Position numbers and translations under genes: made by a program. 44,538 nucleotides of DNA from NCBI GenBank assembly GCA_014729675.1, contig WJJM01000068.1:1-44538 (forward strand), written 5' to 3'. Numbering within the stretch: the stretch's first letter is position 1; every line of letters starts with the position of its first letter. This document shows positions 14,435 through 22,454 of this stretch, in pieces. Below the pieces are notes generated by a model. The model had not been told where the DNA came from, searched no databases, and worked only from the letters and a program-made list of their open reading frames with translations. Source of the DNA: Candidatus Woesearchaeota archaeon (GTDB lineage: Archaea > Nanobdellota > Nanobdellia > Woesearchaeales > WJKL01).

Positions 14435-15643
14435 ATGGGGGCAAAGAACTGGATAGATAAGTATTCTCCTTTGGATGTAAAGGACGTGTATGGTCAGGAC
14501 AAGGCATTGTACAGCCTTAAGCAGTTTATAGCTGATTTTAAGAACCAAAAGAAGAAAGCTTTGCTATTTTATGGGCCAAGCGGGGTTGGAAAGACTTCTA
14601 GCGTGTATGCACTGGCAAATCAAAATAATCTTGAGGTTGTTGAGATGAATGCTTCTGATTTTAGAGATAAGAAAAATATTAATTCTGTTATAGGTGCAGC
14701 TTCAAAACAGATGAGCCTTTTTTCAAAGCAGAAAGTGATATTGATAGATGAAGTAGATGGCATAAGCGGAAGAAAGGATTATGGTGGGGCTGCGGCTTTG
14801 GTCAAGCTGATCAAGGAGAGCAGTTTTCCCATAATAATGACTGCGAACAATCCTTTTGACAACAAGTTCAGCAAATTAAGAAGAAAAGCAGAGCTTGTAC
14901 AGTTCAATCCTCTTGATACTGATGCTATGTTCAATGTGCTTAAGAACATCTGCGAGAAAGAAGGGATAAAGTATGAAGCTACGGCTTTGAAGACACTTGC
15001 AAGAAGGAGTGCAGGTGATGCAAGGGGTGCTGTAAATGACCTGCAGATAATAGCTTCTGAAAATGATGAAGTCTCTAAAGAAGCGATAGATGAGCTTTCT
15101 GAGAGAAATAAACTGGATACTATGATGAATGCTCTGACAAAGATATTCAAGACTAAAGATGAAAAGATAGCTTTAAGCGCATTTGATTCTGTTGCTGAGG
15201 ATTTTGACCAGAGGTTTCTGTGGCTGGATGCCAACCTTCCTAAGGAGTATGAAGGGGAGGATCTGGCAAGGGCTTATGACAAGCTTTCAAGAGCAGATGT
15301 TTTCAAAGGAAGGATAAGAAGATGGCAGCACTGGAGGTTTTTATCTTATGTCAATAATTTGATTACAGCAGGGATAGCTGTTTCTAAAGATGAGAAGAGC
15401 AAAGGATTTGTGCAGTACAAGCCAACCGGAAGACTATTGAAGATATGGTGGGCAAACCAGAAAGCTGCAAAGAAAAAGGCGATAGCTGAGAAGATAGCTT
15501 TAAAGACGCACAGTTCTAAAAAAGAAATTATGAAGAACATTGAATATTTTAAAGCAATATTTAAGAATGATTCTGAAATGGCTGAAGATATAGCTGAATA
15601 TGCTGATCTTGACAAGGAAGAGGTTGAGTGGCTGAAGAAATGA
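14435..15643 (+). CDS. rfcL: Replication factor C large subunit (clamp loader)
   Basis: RfcL and RfcS load the PCNA clamp. The 402-residue AAA+ protein shows Walker A GPSGVGKTSSVYAL, Walker B ILIDEVDGI, a sensor 1 region IIMTANNPFDNK, and sensor 2 SAGDARGAVNDLQ. The N-terminal WIDKYSPLDVKDVYGQ is the RFC box region. Archaeal large subunits are often longer and end in a Lys-rich tail with a PCNA-interacting QxxLxxFF-type motif. This one stops after EVEWLKK with no such motif that I can see. The gene stands alone on the plus strand with a leaderless promoter. Confidence 0.94.
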   Translation: MGAKNWIDKYSPLDVKDVYGQDKALYSLKQFIADFKNQKKKALLFYGPSGVGKTSSVYALANQNNLEVVEMNASDFRDKKNINSVIGAASKQMSLFSKQKVILIDEVDGISGRKDYGGAAALVKLIKESSFPIIMTANNPFDNKFSKLRRKAELVQFNPLDTDAMFNVLKNICEKEGIKYEATALKTLARRSAGDARGAVNDLQIIASENDEVSKEAIDELSERNKLDTMMNALTKIFKTKDEKIALSAFDSVAEDFDQRFLWLDANLPKEYEGEDLARAYDKLSRADVFKGRIRRWQHWRFLSYVNNLITAGIAVSKDEKSKGFVQYKPTGRLLKIWWANQKAAKKKAIAEKIALKTHSSKKEIMKNIEYFKAIFKNDSEMAEDIAEYADLDKEEVEWLKK

Positions 15644-15661
15644 TTCTTGAAAAAAGAAAAG

Positions 15662-15669
15662 TTTAAATA
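15662..15669 (+). promoter_or_regulatory. TATA box for the 15692 surface-protein operon
   Basis: TTTAAATA is centred 26 bp upstream of ATG 15692, as at the other leaderless genes. Confidence 0.5.
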
Positions 15670-15691
15670 ACATATATATAATCCTTAATCT

Positions 15692-17077
15692 ATGGGATTT
15701 AAAAAAGGGTGTTTATTGGTTATTTTAACAATTGCTTTTGTATTGTTTTCTATAAGTGTTTTTGGAGATATAAATACATTTACTCTTGACAATGGAGATA
15801 CTGCGTTTAATACAACAGGGTTTGACCTTAGATCTTGTGAAACTTCTGATGGTGGAGAAGTTTTTGTTGAAGCGGATTTTTCCAATGATGGGGGATATTC
15901 AACTATGTATTATTATAAGTTTGATTCAAATGACAATGTTGTCGTGAGTAAAAAACTGATCCAGAAGTTTGATGGATGGGATTTCTATGACTTTGATCTT
16001 GAATGCGAAGGCAATGAAGCTTATTTGGTGTCTTCTTTAAATAATGGAACATTAGATTCTAATAATCTGACTGTTAACATAACGGGATATTCAACTATCC
16101 AGACAATACATCTTGATTCTAGTGGTAATGCTAATGTGTTATCAGAACATCTAAAAGATTATGTTGTTTTTCAAGTAGATTTAGAAGTGGGAGATGATCT
16201 TCAAGTTTTAGTTTCAACTTATGATGAACTTAATGAAGATATAAACTCATCAGAAACATATGACATCTCTAAATCAGGATTGAATTATATCACCTTAGAT
16301 AAATCAAATGGGAATTTACTGAGCGAGGATGTTTTATTTGATGAATTAATCAGTTATTTTAGTGTAGCAAAAGATTCTTCAGATAACCTTTCTTTGATAT
16401 ATCTAAATTATACTGGTTCCAGCAATTCTGATATATATGTAACTAAAATAAATACTTCGGGAGATATTATCTTTTCTCCAGTCATGTTGAATGACGAATC
16501 AGTCCATTATACGGACTTTAAAAGCTTAAATGATATTATAGTCGATTCTTCTAATAATATCCATTCTGTTTGGGTTGAGGAAGATTCAAGCGAAGATTTT
16601 CAGACAAGGTATGCAAAATTAGATTCTGACGGTAGTATTTTGGTCAATAGCAAAGATCTAACTAGTCTTTCAAATAATGAATATGATTTTACTGTTTTTA
16701 TGGAAAATAAACAAGATTCCATCTATATTTATTATGGTGCAACTGAGCAGAAATTATGGGGAGAAGGAGGAATATCCCTCAATTATAAGGTTGATTGGAT
16801 AAATATTTCTTTTGCAGGAAATGTTTTGAATTCCCAAACATTATTGACAGACCATATTTTATATCATCTTGGTCAAGTTTGTGTGGGTGAAGAGCCTACA
16901 GGAACAGGAGACCCTGATGGGGATGGAGAGCCTTGTCAAAATTGTGGTGGCACTTGCACTGATGATGATAATCCTTCAGTTCCGGAATTTTCAAGTTTTG
17001 GAATTATAATCTCCTTGATGTTAATAGCTTTAATTGGAATGTTTATAATCAAAAGAAATGGAGTTGGTAAAATATGA
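15692..17077 (+). CDS. Large secreted surface protein with PEFS C-terminal tail
   Basis: The protein has 461 residues with a signal peptide (about 1-25, ending near SVFG). The mature part is Ser/Asn/Asp-rich and beta-strand-like, with repeated blocks of the kind YYKFDSNDNVV, TIHLDSSGNANV, YVTKINTSGDI, YAKLDSDGSIL. These look like beta-propeller blades of about 50-60 residues. Near the C-terminus there is a Cys-containing acidic linker (GDPDGDGEPCQNCGGTC) that could bind calcium. VPEFS, a hydrophobic helix and a short basic tail follow. It should be exported and anchored at the surface. The next gene overlaps by 4 nt (ATGA). Propeller assignment is inference. Confidence 0.78.
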   Translation: MGFKKGCLLVILTIAFVLFSISVFGDINTFTLDNGDTAFNTTGFDLRSCETSDGGEVFVEADFSNDGGYSTMYYYKFDSNDNVVVSKKLIQKFDGWDFYDFDLECEGNEAYLVSSLNNGTLDSNNLTVNITGYSTIQTIHLDSSGNANVLSEHLKDYVVFQVDLEVGDDLQVLVSTYDELNEDINSSETYDISKSGLNYITLDKSNGNLLSEDVLFDELISYFSVAKDSSDNLSLIYLNYTGSSNSDIYVTKINTSGDIIFSPVMLNDESVHYTDFKSLNDIIVDSSNNIHSVWVEEDSSEDFQTRYAKLDSDGSILVNSKDLTSLSNNEYDFTVFMENKQDSIYIYYGATEQKLWGEGGISLNYKVDWINISFAGNVLNSQTLLTDHILYHLGQVCVGEEPTGTGDPDGDGEPCQNCGGTCTDDDNPSVPEFSSFGIIISLMLIALIGMFIIKRNGVGKI

Positions 17078-17310
17078 GAAAAAAACATTTGATTGTTATG
17101 ATTGCATTAGTTATCTTGATCCTATGTGCTGTGATGGTACAAGCAGGATTTTGGAGTTGGTTCACGGCTACAAGTTGCGGTTCATGTGTACCTTCTGGTA
17201 AATTTGGATCTACTGCTAGAATTTGCGCTAGAGGAGGGGTTGGAAGTTCACATACACAAAGAGTAGCAAATTGTGCTTCTACTCCTGGTTGTTATTGGAG
17301 ATATCCATAA
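17074..17310 (+). CDS. Small secreted peptide precursor with four cysteines
   Basis: A 78-residue precursor whose ATG overlaps the stop of the upstream surface-protein gene (ATGA). Residues 1-24 form a signal peptide (MRKKHLIVMIALVILILCAV...QA). The mature peptide would be about 54 residues starting GFWSWF. It has four cysteines that could form two disulfides (SCGSC near the start, two more near the end), is Gly/Ser-rich, has several basic residues and ends in CYWRYP. I recognise no family. Size, export and disulfides are compatible with a secreted toxin, a bacteriocin-like peptide, or a small partner of the co-expressed surface protein. Confidence 0.7.
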   Translation: MRKKHLIVMIALVILILCAVMVQAGFWSWFTATSCGSCVPSGKFGSTARICARGGVGSSHTQRVANCASTPGCYWRYP

Positions 17311-17330
17311 TTTATTTTTTTATTTAAAAT
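17308..17330 (+). terminator. T-rich terminator between convergent genes
   Basis: After the stop of the small peptide gene comes TTTATTTTTTTATTTA, a T-run suitable for ending transcription of the plus-strand pair. It overlaps the end of the convergent metalloprotease gene. Confidence 0.5.
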
Positions 17331-18618
17331 AATTGATGTATGTGTTTATCTTTTTTTGCATCCATTTATCTCTTTTTTTCTTGTTCATCTCTGTCATACC
17401 ATCTATAAATAATCTTAAATCTTCATCTTTCTTCTCTTTAACAGCATAATCGAGACAATCTGAGAGATGATATTTATTTATTCCTTTTATTTTTCCTTGT
17501 TCAAGATCCTTTTTGATCAGTTTTTTCTTGAAATTGTATTTTTCTTCGGGATTATCTAAAAATGTTAGATCTTCCAATATTGACCTTTCAAGATTATCCT
17601 TTATTATATCAGGATGATCTTTCTCATAAAATTCTAGTTTTTTCTTAAGCTTTTCCTGAACTTTTTCTTTTCCGATGGACTTTTTTGAATATACAGAATC
17701 AGTTGTGCCGTATTTAAAATAATCTTCTAATCTTTCATATTTTTCATTGAAATCTTTTCTATTTTTGAACCTTCTTGTGAATATATCAAGAATTCCTGAA
17801 TATATCTCAGAGACTAATTCAGCCTTATCTTTGCCTTTTGTATGCTGTTTTATTATCTGTTCAACTTCTTCTTCAGAAGCATACTCTTCCTTTATCTTAA
17901 GATCGCCTCTCTTGGCACATCTTAGCCTGTTGATTTCAGCAGCATCCTGCCATTGATTTCCTTTGCAATCAAACAGATAATCCTGATACATATCCTTATT
18001 CAAGACATCTGAATAGAAACAATAACCAAGATCAGGATCAAGATACATTAATGCTATAGCAGAATCTAAAACATTCCTTTCAGCTATCGGTTCTGTGTTA
18101 TTATAAAATCCTTCAAATAGATGCTTGATCTGTCCAGCATATGAATCTCTGACAGTATGACCCATCTCATGGAAAGCAGCCTTTAAGAAATCCATAATAT
18201 CATTTTTTTTGACATATAAATCTCCGTTCCCCCAACTTAATCCTTCTATCGGAGCATTGCAGATCTCAGCAGCGATAAGTCTTTTAAATTCATATCTTTC
18301 AAAGAGGTTAAATCTATAAAGATCTTCTATCTTCTTTCCTGTGTTAAGATGGTAGACTTCAGCTAAAAGATCTTCAACCTGGGAGATGTCTTTTATACAA
18401 TCCATATTTAAGAACATAGAATGATATTTTTCTGAATCAATCTTTCCGTCCAAGTTTCCTCTTATAACCTGGCCTTGTCTTTTGAAGAAAAAGTGTCCTC
18501 CAGTCAAAGCTCCTGAAAGAAATACAGCTCCAGCAGCTAAACCAATCTTCTTAAGATTTCTTCTAAAAAAGCCTTTTTTAACTTCTTTTTCAGCTATATT
18601 TTCAAGTTTATCTTCCAT
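17320..18618 (-). CDS. Membrane-anchored HExxH metalloprotease-like protein, copy 2
   Basis: The protein has 432 residues. The N-terminus is cytoplasmic (ENIAEKEVKKGFFRRNLKKIG), followed by one transmembrane helix (about 24-44). The soluble part has the zinc-binding helix AAFHEMGHTVRDSY, and about 30 residues later NTEPIAERNVLDS, where the Glu could be the third zinc ligand of a gluzincin-type peptidase. The C-terminal half is highly charged and helical. It is a close paralogue of the next gene upstream (442 residues, 18623-19951), with near-identical blocks around the N-terminus, SQVEDLLAEVYHLNTGKKIE and GKEKVQEKLKKKLEFYEKDHP. Only 4 nt separate the two. Protease activity is inferred from motifs; substrates are unknown. 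Confidence 0.75.
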   Translation of the reverse strand: MEDKLENIAEKEVKKGFFRRNLKKIGLAAGAVFLSGALTGGHFFFKRQGQVIRGNLDGKIDSEKYHSMFLNMDCIKDISQVEDLLAEVYHLNTGKKIEDLYRFNLFERYEFKRLIAAEICNAPIEGLSWGNGDLYVKKNDIMDFLKAAFHEMGHTVRDSYAGQIKHLFEGFYNNTEPIAERNVLDSAIALMYLDPDLGYCFYSDVLNKDMYQDYLFDCKGNQWQDAAEINRLRCAKRGDLKIKEEYASEEEVEQIIKQHTKGKDKAELVSEIYSGILDIFTRRFKNRKDFNEKYERLEDYFKYGTTDSVYSKKSIGKEKVQEKLKKKLEFYEKDHPDIIKDNLERSILEDLTFLDNPEEKYNFKKKLIKKDLEQGKIKGINKYHLSDCLDYAVKEKKDEDLRLFIDGMTEMNKKKRDKWMQKKINTYINYFK

Positions 18619-18622
18619 TTTT

Positions 18623-19951
18623 TTATTCTAAATAAGCTTCATAAGTTTCTATCTTTGATTTGATGAAATTACATCTTTGTTTTTTTTCAGCTTTTTTTAA
18701 GATATCAAATAACAAACTGATGTCTTCTTTTTTGTTTTCTTTTATCGCATAGTCAAGGCAGGAGGAAGTTTTGAACATATTTATCTTATCCCATTTCTTA
18801 TTATCTGCTTTCTTTTTTATGATTTTTTTCTTAAAATTGTAATCTCCTTCAAAATCTTTTAAGAACAAATGATCAGATGTTATTGAATCTTCAAGGTTCA
18901 CCTTTATCAGTTCAGGATGATCTTTCTCATAAAATTCTAGTTTTTTCTTAAGCTTTTCTTGAACTTTTTCTTTTCCGATAAATGTTTTTGAATATAGGGA
19001 ATCAGAATCTCCATATTCAAAATAATTTTTTAGCTTATCATATTTTTCCTGAAAATCTTTTCTATCCTGAAATCTTTTCTTAAAAGAATGAAGTATGCCT
19101 GAATAAATATCAGAGATAAGATTATTAGCTTTTTTTTCCTCGATATTTTTCTTTATTATCTCTTCAACCTCTTTTTCAGAAGCGTATTCTTTTTTTATCT
19201 TGATTTTACCTTTTTTAACAAGATTTAACATATTTATCTTTTCTGCATCTCTCCATTTGCTTTTTTTACATGAAAATAGAGAATTATGATTCATATCTTT
19301 GCCTAATGTATCTATATAAACAGAATATCCTAAGTCTGGATCAAGATACATTAAAGAGATCATAGAATCAATTACATTTTTTTCAGCTATTGGCTCAGTG
19401 TTTCTAGGAGTGCCTGTTATATAGTCAGTTAAATATCTTAACGCTCTCTTTGTTTGAGAAATATATGAATCTTTATTTTCATGACCTAATTCATGAAAAG
19501 CTACTTTTAAGAAATCAGCTATACAATTCTTTTTTACATAAAGGTCACCATTACCCCAGCTCATCCCTATAGGTTTACCTCCAAGAAATTCAGAAATCTT
19601 TATCCTTAAGAACTCATCTTTTTTGAAGATATTAAATCTATAAAGATCTTCTATCTTCTTTCCTGTGTTAAGATGATAGACTTCAGCAAGAAGATCTTCA
19701 ACCTGAGAGATGTCTTTTATGTAGTCCATATCTAAGAACATAGACTGATATTTTTCTGAATCAATCTTTCCGTCTAATGTCCCTTTTATAACTTGGCCCT
19801 GTCTTTTGAAGAACAGATGGCTCCCAGCTAATGCTGTTAGAAGTACAGCTGAGCCTGCTGCCAAACCAATCTTCTTAAGATTTCTTCTGAAAAAACCTTT
19901 TTTAACTTCTTTTTCAGCTATATTTTCAAGTGATTCAGGCTTATCTTCCAT
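18623..19951 (-). CDS. Membrane-anchored HExxH metalloprotease-like protein, copy 1
   Basis: The protein has 442 residues and is first gene of the tandem pair. It has the same layout as its paralogue: a short basic N-terminus, one transmembrane helix (about 27-47), an HELGH zinc motif in VAFHELGHENKDSY, and NTEPIAEKNVIDS downstream as candidate third ligand. It has a slightly longer insert between them (YLTDYITGTPR). Its charged helical C-terminus differs more from the paralogue than the N-terminal half does, suggesting relaxed or shifted specificity after duplication. ATG 19951 lies 26 bp from the TATA box (19973-19980), and the surrounding promoter block is shared with the membrane thioredoxin gene. 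A role in surface-protein maturation is possible. Confidence 0.76.
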   Translation of the reverse strand: MEDKPESLENIAEKEVKKGFFRRNLKKIGLAAGSAVLLTALAGSHLFFKRQGQVIKGTLDGKIDSEKYQSMFLDMDYIKDISQVEDLLAEVYHLNTGKKIEDLYRFNIFKKDEFLRIKISEFLGGKPIGMSWGNGDLYVKKNCIADFLKVAFHELGHENKDSYISQTKRALRYLTDYITGTPRNTEPIAEKNVIDSMISLMYLDPDLGYSVYIDTLGKDMNHNSLFSCKKSKWRDAEKINMLNLVKKGKIKIKKEYASEKEVEEIIKKNIEEKKANNLISDIYSGILHSFKKRFQDRKDFQEKYDKLKNYFEYGDSDSLYSKTFIGKEKVQEKLKKKLEFYEKDHPELIKVNLEDSITSDHLFLKDFEGDYNFKKKIIKKKADNKKWDKINMFKTSSCLDYAIKENKKEDISLLFDILKKAEKKQRCNFIKSKIETYEAYLE

Positions 19952-19958
19952 AGTATAT

Positions 19959-20009
19959 TTAAGTATTAATCATTTATAAACCTTTCGTTTTTAGTAACTA
20001 AGGAGTAGT
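19959..20009 (-). promoter_or_regulatory. Conserved promoter module B (metalloprotease operon)
   Basis: Matches module A at 14334-14384 at 43 of 51 positions, including CGAAAG, TTTATAAA and GATTAATACTTAA in the gene direction. The match extends upstream of TATA through ACTAAAA-like sequence, beyond what a basal promoter needs. This suggests a common upstream factor. Confidence 0.6.
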
Positions 20010-20067
20010 TAAAAATAAACAAGATTTAACAGCAAATTATTTATATGATATTTCATATAAAAATCAT

Positions 20068-20424
20068 ATGACCAACCTTATAACTTTTATCGGATCTGGA
20101 AAAGGGACTTGGGCTCATGTACAGGAAGTTATAAAGAATGAAGAATGGGAAAAGATATTCATAATAACTGATGAGTTTGGAGCTAAGAATTTTCAGGCAG
20201 AGAAGGAAGTTGAGTTTATACTTGTAAATCCAAAAAGATATCTTAAGGATCTGAGCTTGGATATAAAAAAGAATCTTGAAGGAAAGATAATGGATACAGA
20301 AGTTGCTATTAATTTTATAAGTGGAAACGGAAAAGAGCATATGGCGCTGCTTTCTGCAATATTAAAGCTTGGATTAGGGATGAGGTTTGTAGCTTTAACG
20401 CCCAAGGGAGTAAAAGAGATATAA
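20068..20424 (+). CDS. Small Rossmann-like protein, distantly CARF-like
   Basis: A 118-residue alpha/beta protein. It starts with a beta-strand and Gly-rich loop (LITFIGSGKGTWAHV), then IFIITDEFGAKNF, EFILVNPKRYL, a central AINFISGNGKEHMALLSAIL and a final strand GMRFVALTPKGVKEI. The order of strand-loop-helix and the (S/G)GNGKEHMALLSA segment resemble the nucleotide-sensing CARF/Csa3-N type fold. There is no HTH and no CRISPR context here. It begins 25 bp after a TATA-like TTTATATG (leaderless) and ends 6 nt before a convergent gene. Function unknown; the fold idea is tentative. Confidence 0.65.
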   Translation: MTNLITFIGSGKGTWAHVQEVIKNEEWEKIFIITDEFGAKNFQAEKEVEFILVNPKRYLKDLSLDIKKNLEGKIMDTEVAINFISGNGKEHMALLSAILKLGLGMRFVALTPKGVKEI

Positions 20425-20430
20425 TATATC

Positions 20431-21129
20431 CTAGAAAACACCATACCAGTAAAGAAGCAGCCTGTCTGTTGCTTTTACAACATCCCAATCTTCTCCTTGG
20501 ATTGTTATGCAGTTATTATCTAATATGACTAAAGGGGTCTTTGATTCTTTTATGTATATTACTGGCTTGTCAGAATTGCTGCAGGTTATTATTGGCCTGT
20601 CTATACAGGCATCTGTCTCATTATTTATACATGCAGCTATAGGTATCTTTAATATCCCTTTTGCAAGATTAAGGCTAAGCTCTGCACTTGACAATGCAGT
20701 GTACTGCATCTGCTTATTTAAAGGATCAAATGTTACAAAGACTTCTTTGTTCTGATTGAATGTATCATCCAAGGAGCCTTTAACATCTATGTTTTCAAGA
20801 TCTTTAGGCCCAAAATGAAGAGGGACATCTATAAGTTTGTCTCCGGGCTTTACCCTTGTATACCATAGGCCGTCTGCAAATACAAATGAAAATCCATTGT
20901 AAAGATAATTGTTCTCCCCTGATTCTCCATTAAGATTTTTTTCATGGAGATCATCTATAGTGATAACTTCTTTTGATGAATTTCCTGTGGACTGGACTAT
21001 CAAAAGAACCAAAGCAAATACAGCAATCACAACTCCTATCATGATAAGGAGCTTTTTTGTATCTGATTTAGGATCTTCTTTTACAACATTTTCAGTTTCT
21101 TTCTGTTTCTCTTCATTCTTCTGTTCCAT
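20431..21129 (-). CDS. Single-pass membrane protein, paralogue of the 21789 gene
   Basis: The track begins at 21153. ATG 21129 gives a shorter overlap with the upstream gene and a typical acidic/basic cytoplasmic start (MEQKNEEKQKETEN), so I prefer 232 residues. One transmembrane helix lies at about 27-47. The outside domain has NGFSFVFADGLWYT, a Cys pair (CINNETDAC), then IITC, PVIYIK, NNCITI and a terminal DRLLLYWY. The same order of elements is found in the protein encoded at 21789-22355, so the two are divergent paralogues. It is the last gene of a three-gene minus-strand operon. No known family. Confidence 0.72.
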   Translation of the reverse strand: MEQKNEEKQKETENVVKEDPKSDTKKLLIMIGVVIAVFALVLLIVQSTGNSSKEVITIDDLHEKNLNGESGENNYLYNGFSFVFADGLWYTRVKPGDKLIDVPLHFGPKDLENIDVKGSLDDTFNQNKEVFVTFDPLNKQMQYTALSSAELSLNLAKGILKIPIAACINNETDACIDRPIITCSNSDKPVIYIKESKTPLVILDNNCITIQGEDWDVVKATDRLLLYWYGVF

Positions 21130-21787
21130 TTTGTCTAGGATTAAGCAGGTCATCTAAGAGATTCTTTCCAATATCTTTTAAACTTTTCTCTATTTTGACA
21201 AGAAAAGGGCTTACTAGCTTTGTCTCTTTTTCATAAAAGTCCTCTTTTTTATCCTCTTCATCATTATGATCTTCTTTTTCTTCTTCAACATCTTGTTCAT
21301 CTTTTTCAGGAGAGCCAAACATATTCAGAAGATTATCTTTAGCTTCTTTTTCATAATCTATATCTTTTGGCTCTTTCTTTGCTTTAGCTGTCTTATCTTC
21401 CTTATCCATATATTTTACAGCTTCCCCTGTAACAAGAGAATCATCGTCAGACTTTAATGCAATGAAAAGTATCAAAAATATGCCAATAACAACTGCAACT
21501 ATAGCAATAAGCATCTTAATTTCTTTTTTTGAATCTTTGGGCTCTTCTTCTTCTTTTTTCTCTTCTTCACCAGACTCCTCCTGGTTTTCTTCAGAATCAG
21601 TTATCTCAATGTTTTCTTTGCTATCTTCCTTGTCCATATCAATGATGGACCTTATGGCATCAAGCTTCTTTTCTATAAGCTTCTCTTTGGAGGATGATTC
21701 TTCATGCATGGATTCAGAATTATTCTCTTGTTTTTCTTCTTCAGACTGCGTTTCTTCCTCAGAATTATTCTCTTCTTCTTCAGGCAT
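21113..21787 (-). CDS. Acidic single-pass membrane protein
   Basis: The protein has 224 residues. The first ~90 are extremely Glu/Ser/Asn-rich and probably disordered. One transmembrane helix follows at about 91-111 (MLIAIVAVVIGIFLILFIAL). A second charged Asp/Glu/Lys segment leads to an amphipathic helix at the end (LVSPFLVKIEKSLKDIGKNL). It starts just 1 nt after the stop of the upstream paralogue gene and overlaps the downstream paralogue by 17 nt. The three products are probably one membrane complex, with this protein as connector or scaffold. No family recognised. Confidence 0.68.
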   Translation of the reverse strand: MPEEEENNSEEETQSEEEKQENNSESMHEESSSKEKLIEKKLDAIRSIIDMDKEDSKENIEITDSEENQEESGEEEKKEEEEPKDSKKEIKMLIAIVAVVIGIFLILFIALKSDDDSLVTGEAVKYMDKEDKTAKAKKEPKDIDYEKEAKDNLLNMFGSPEKDEQDVEEEKEDHNDEEDKKEDFYEKETKLVSPFLVKIEKSLKDIGKNLLDDLLNPRQNGTEE

Positions 21788-21788
21788 T

Positions 21789-22355
21789 TTAATTCATAAT
21801 ATCTAATATCTCATACAATAATCTGTCTTTAATCTTGATAAAACCCTCACTATCTTCGGATACTGCTATTATGCAGTTTTTTTCTATACTTATCTTAGTA
21901 TTATTTGCATCCTTAAAATATATTACAGGTACGTTTTCTGTAGCAGAGGTACAGTCTATTACCGGAAGCCCATAGGTGTTGTTGGCTGTAAAACCTATCC
22001 TTGTGTAAGTATCTGACCTTTTTTTAAGAGAACTGGCAAGAGTATATTCTGAATAAGCTATCTCTTCAGGGAACAGTGAATCTTCTTCAGATGTCATATC
22101 TACCTGGAATGCATCAAGATCAAGGCCTTTGCTTATGTTTATATGTTCAACCTGCTGAGGCAGATAATCAAATTCGTATCTTTTGTCTTCAATCTCTGTT
22201 CCCCACTTGAACTCATCCCTTTGAAAAGATATGCCTTTATATTCAAAAGTTTCTGACTCTCCAGAGGACCTGCTGAATATGAACCCTATTACACTTGAAA
22301 CCATGATGGTTATTATAAATATAGATACAAGGCTTTTTTTCATGTTTTCTTTCAT
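21789..22355 (-). CDS. Exported membrane protein, first gene of the three-gene operon
   Basis: The protein has 188 residues. An N-terminal hydrophobic anchor (about 8-28) is followed by an extracellular domain starting FEYKGISFQRDEFKWGT. Later elements are VIDC, PVIYFK, EKNCIIAVSE and IKDRLLYEIL, in the same order as in the 20431-21129 product. ATG 22355 is about 29 bp from a minus-strand TATA (TTTAAAT, 22380-22386). A later Met (22343) is possible. The shared C...NCI...DRLLY pattern suggests one disulfide. Function unknown. Confidence 0.7.
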   Translation of the reverse strand: MKENMKKSLVSIFIITIMVSSVIGFIFSRSSGESETFEYKGISFQRDEFKWGTEIEDKRYEFDYLPQQVEHINISKGLDLDAFQVDMTSEEDSLFPEEIAYSEYTLASSLKKRSDTYTRIGFTANNTYGLPVIDCTSATENVPVIYFKDANNTKISIEKNCIIAVSEDSEGFIKIKDRLLYEILDIMN

Positions 22356-22454
22356 ATTATTCCTGAAAAAAGTTTTTCTTTTAAATAATTTCCTAAAAAT
22401 CCATTATTTTGATGCAGGCATTTTAGAAAGATTTATATAAGACATCATTTATAT

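Noticed and set aside
20068-20424. Evidence for a CRISPR-associated locus
   Set aside because: The CARF-like resemblance is weak and no cas genes or repeats are nearby.
21260-21780. Pyrimidine-rich plus-strand tract as a regulatory element
   Set aside because: It is the complement of Glu/Lys codons in the acidic membrane protein.
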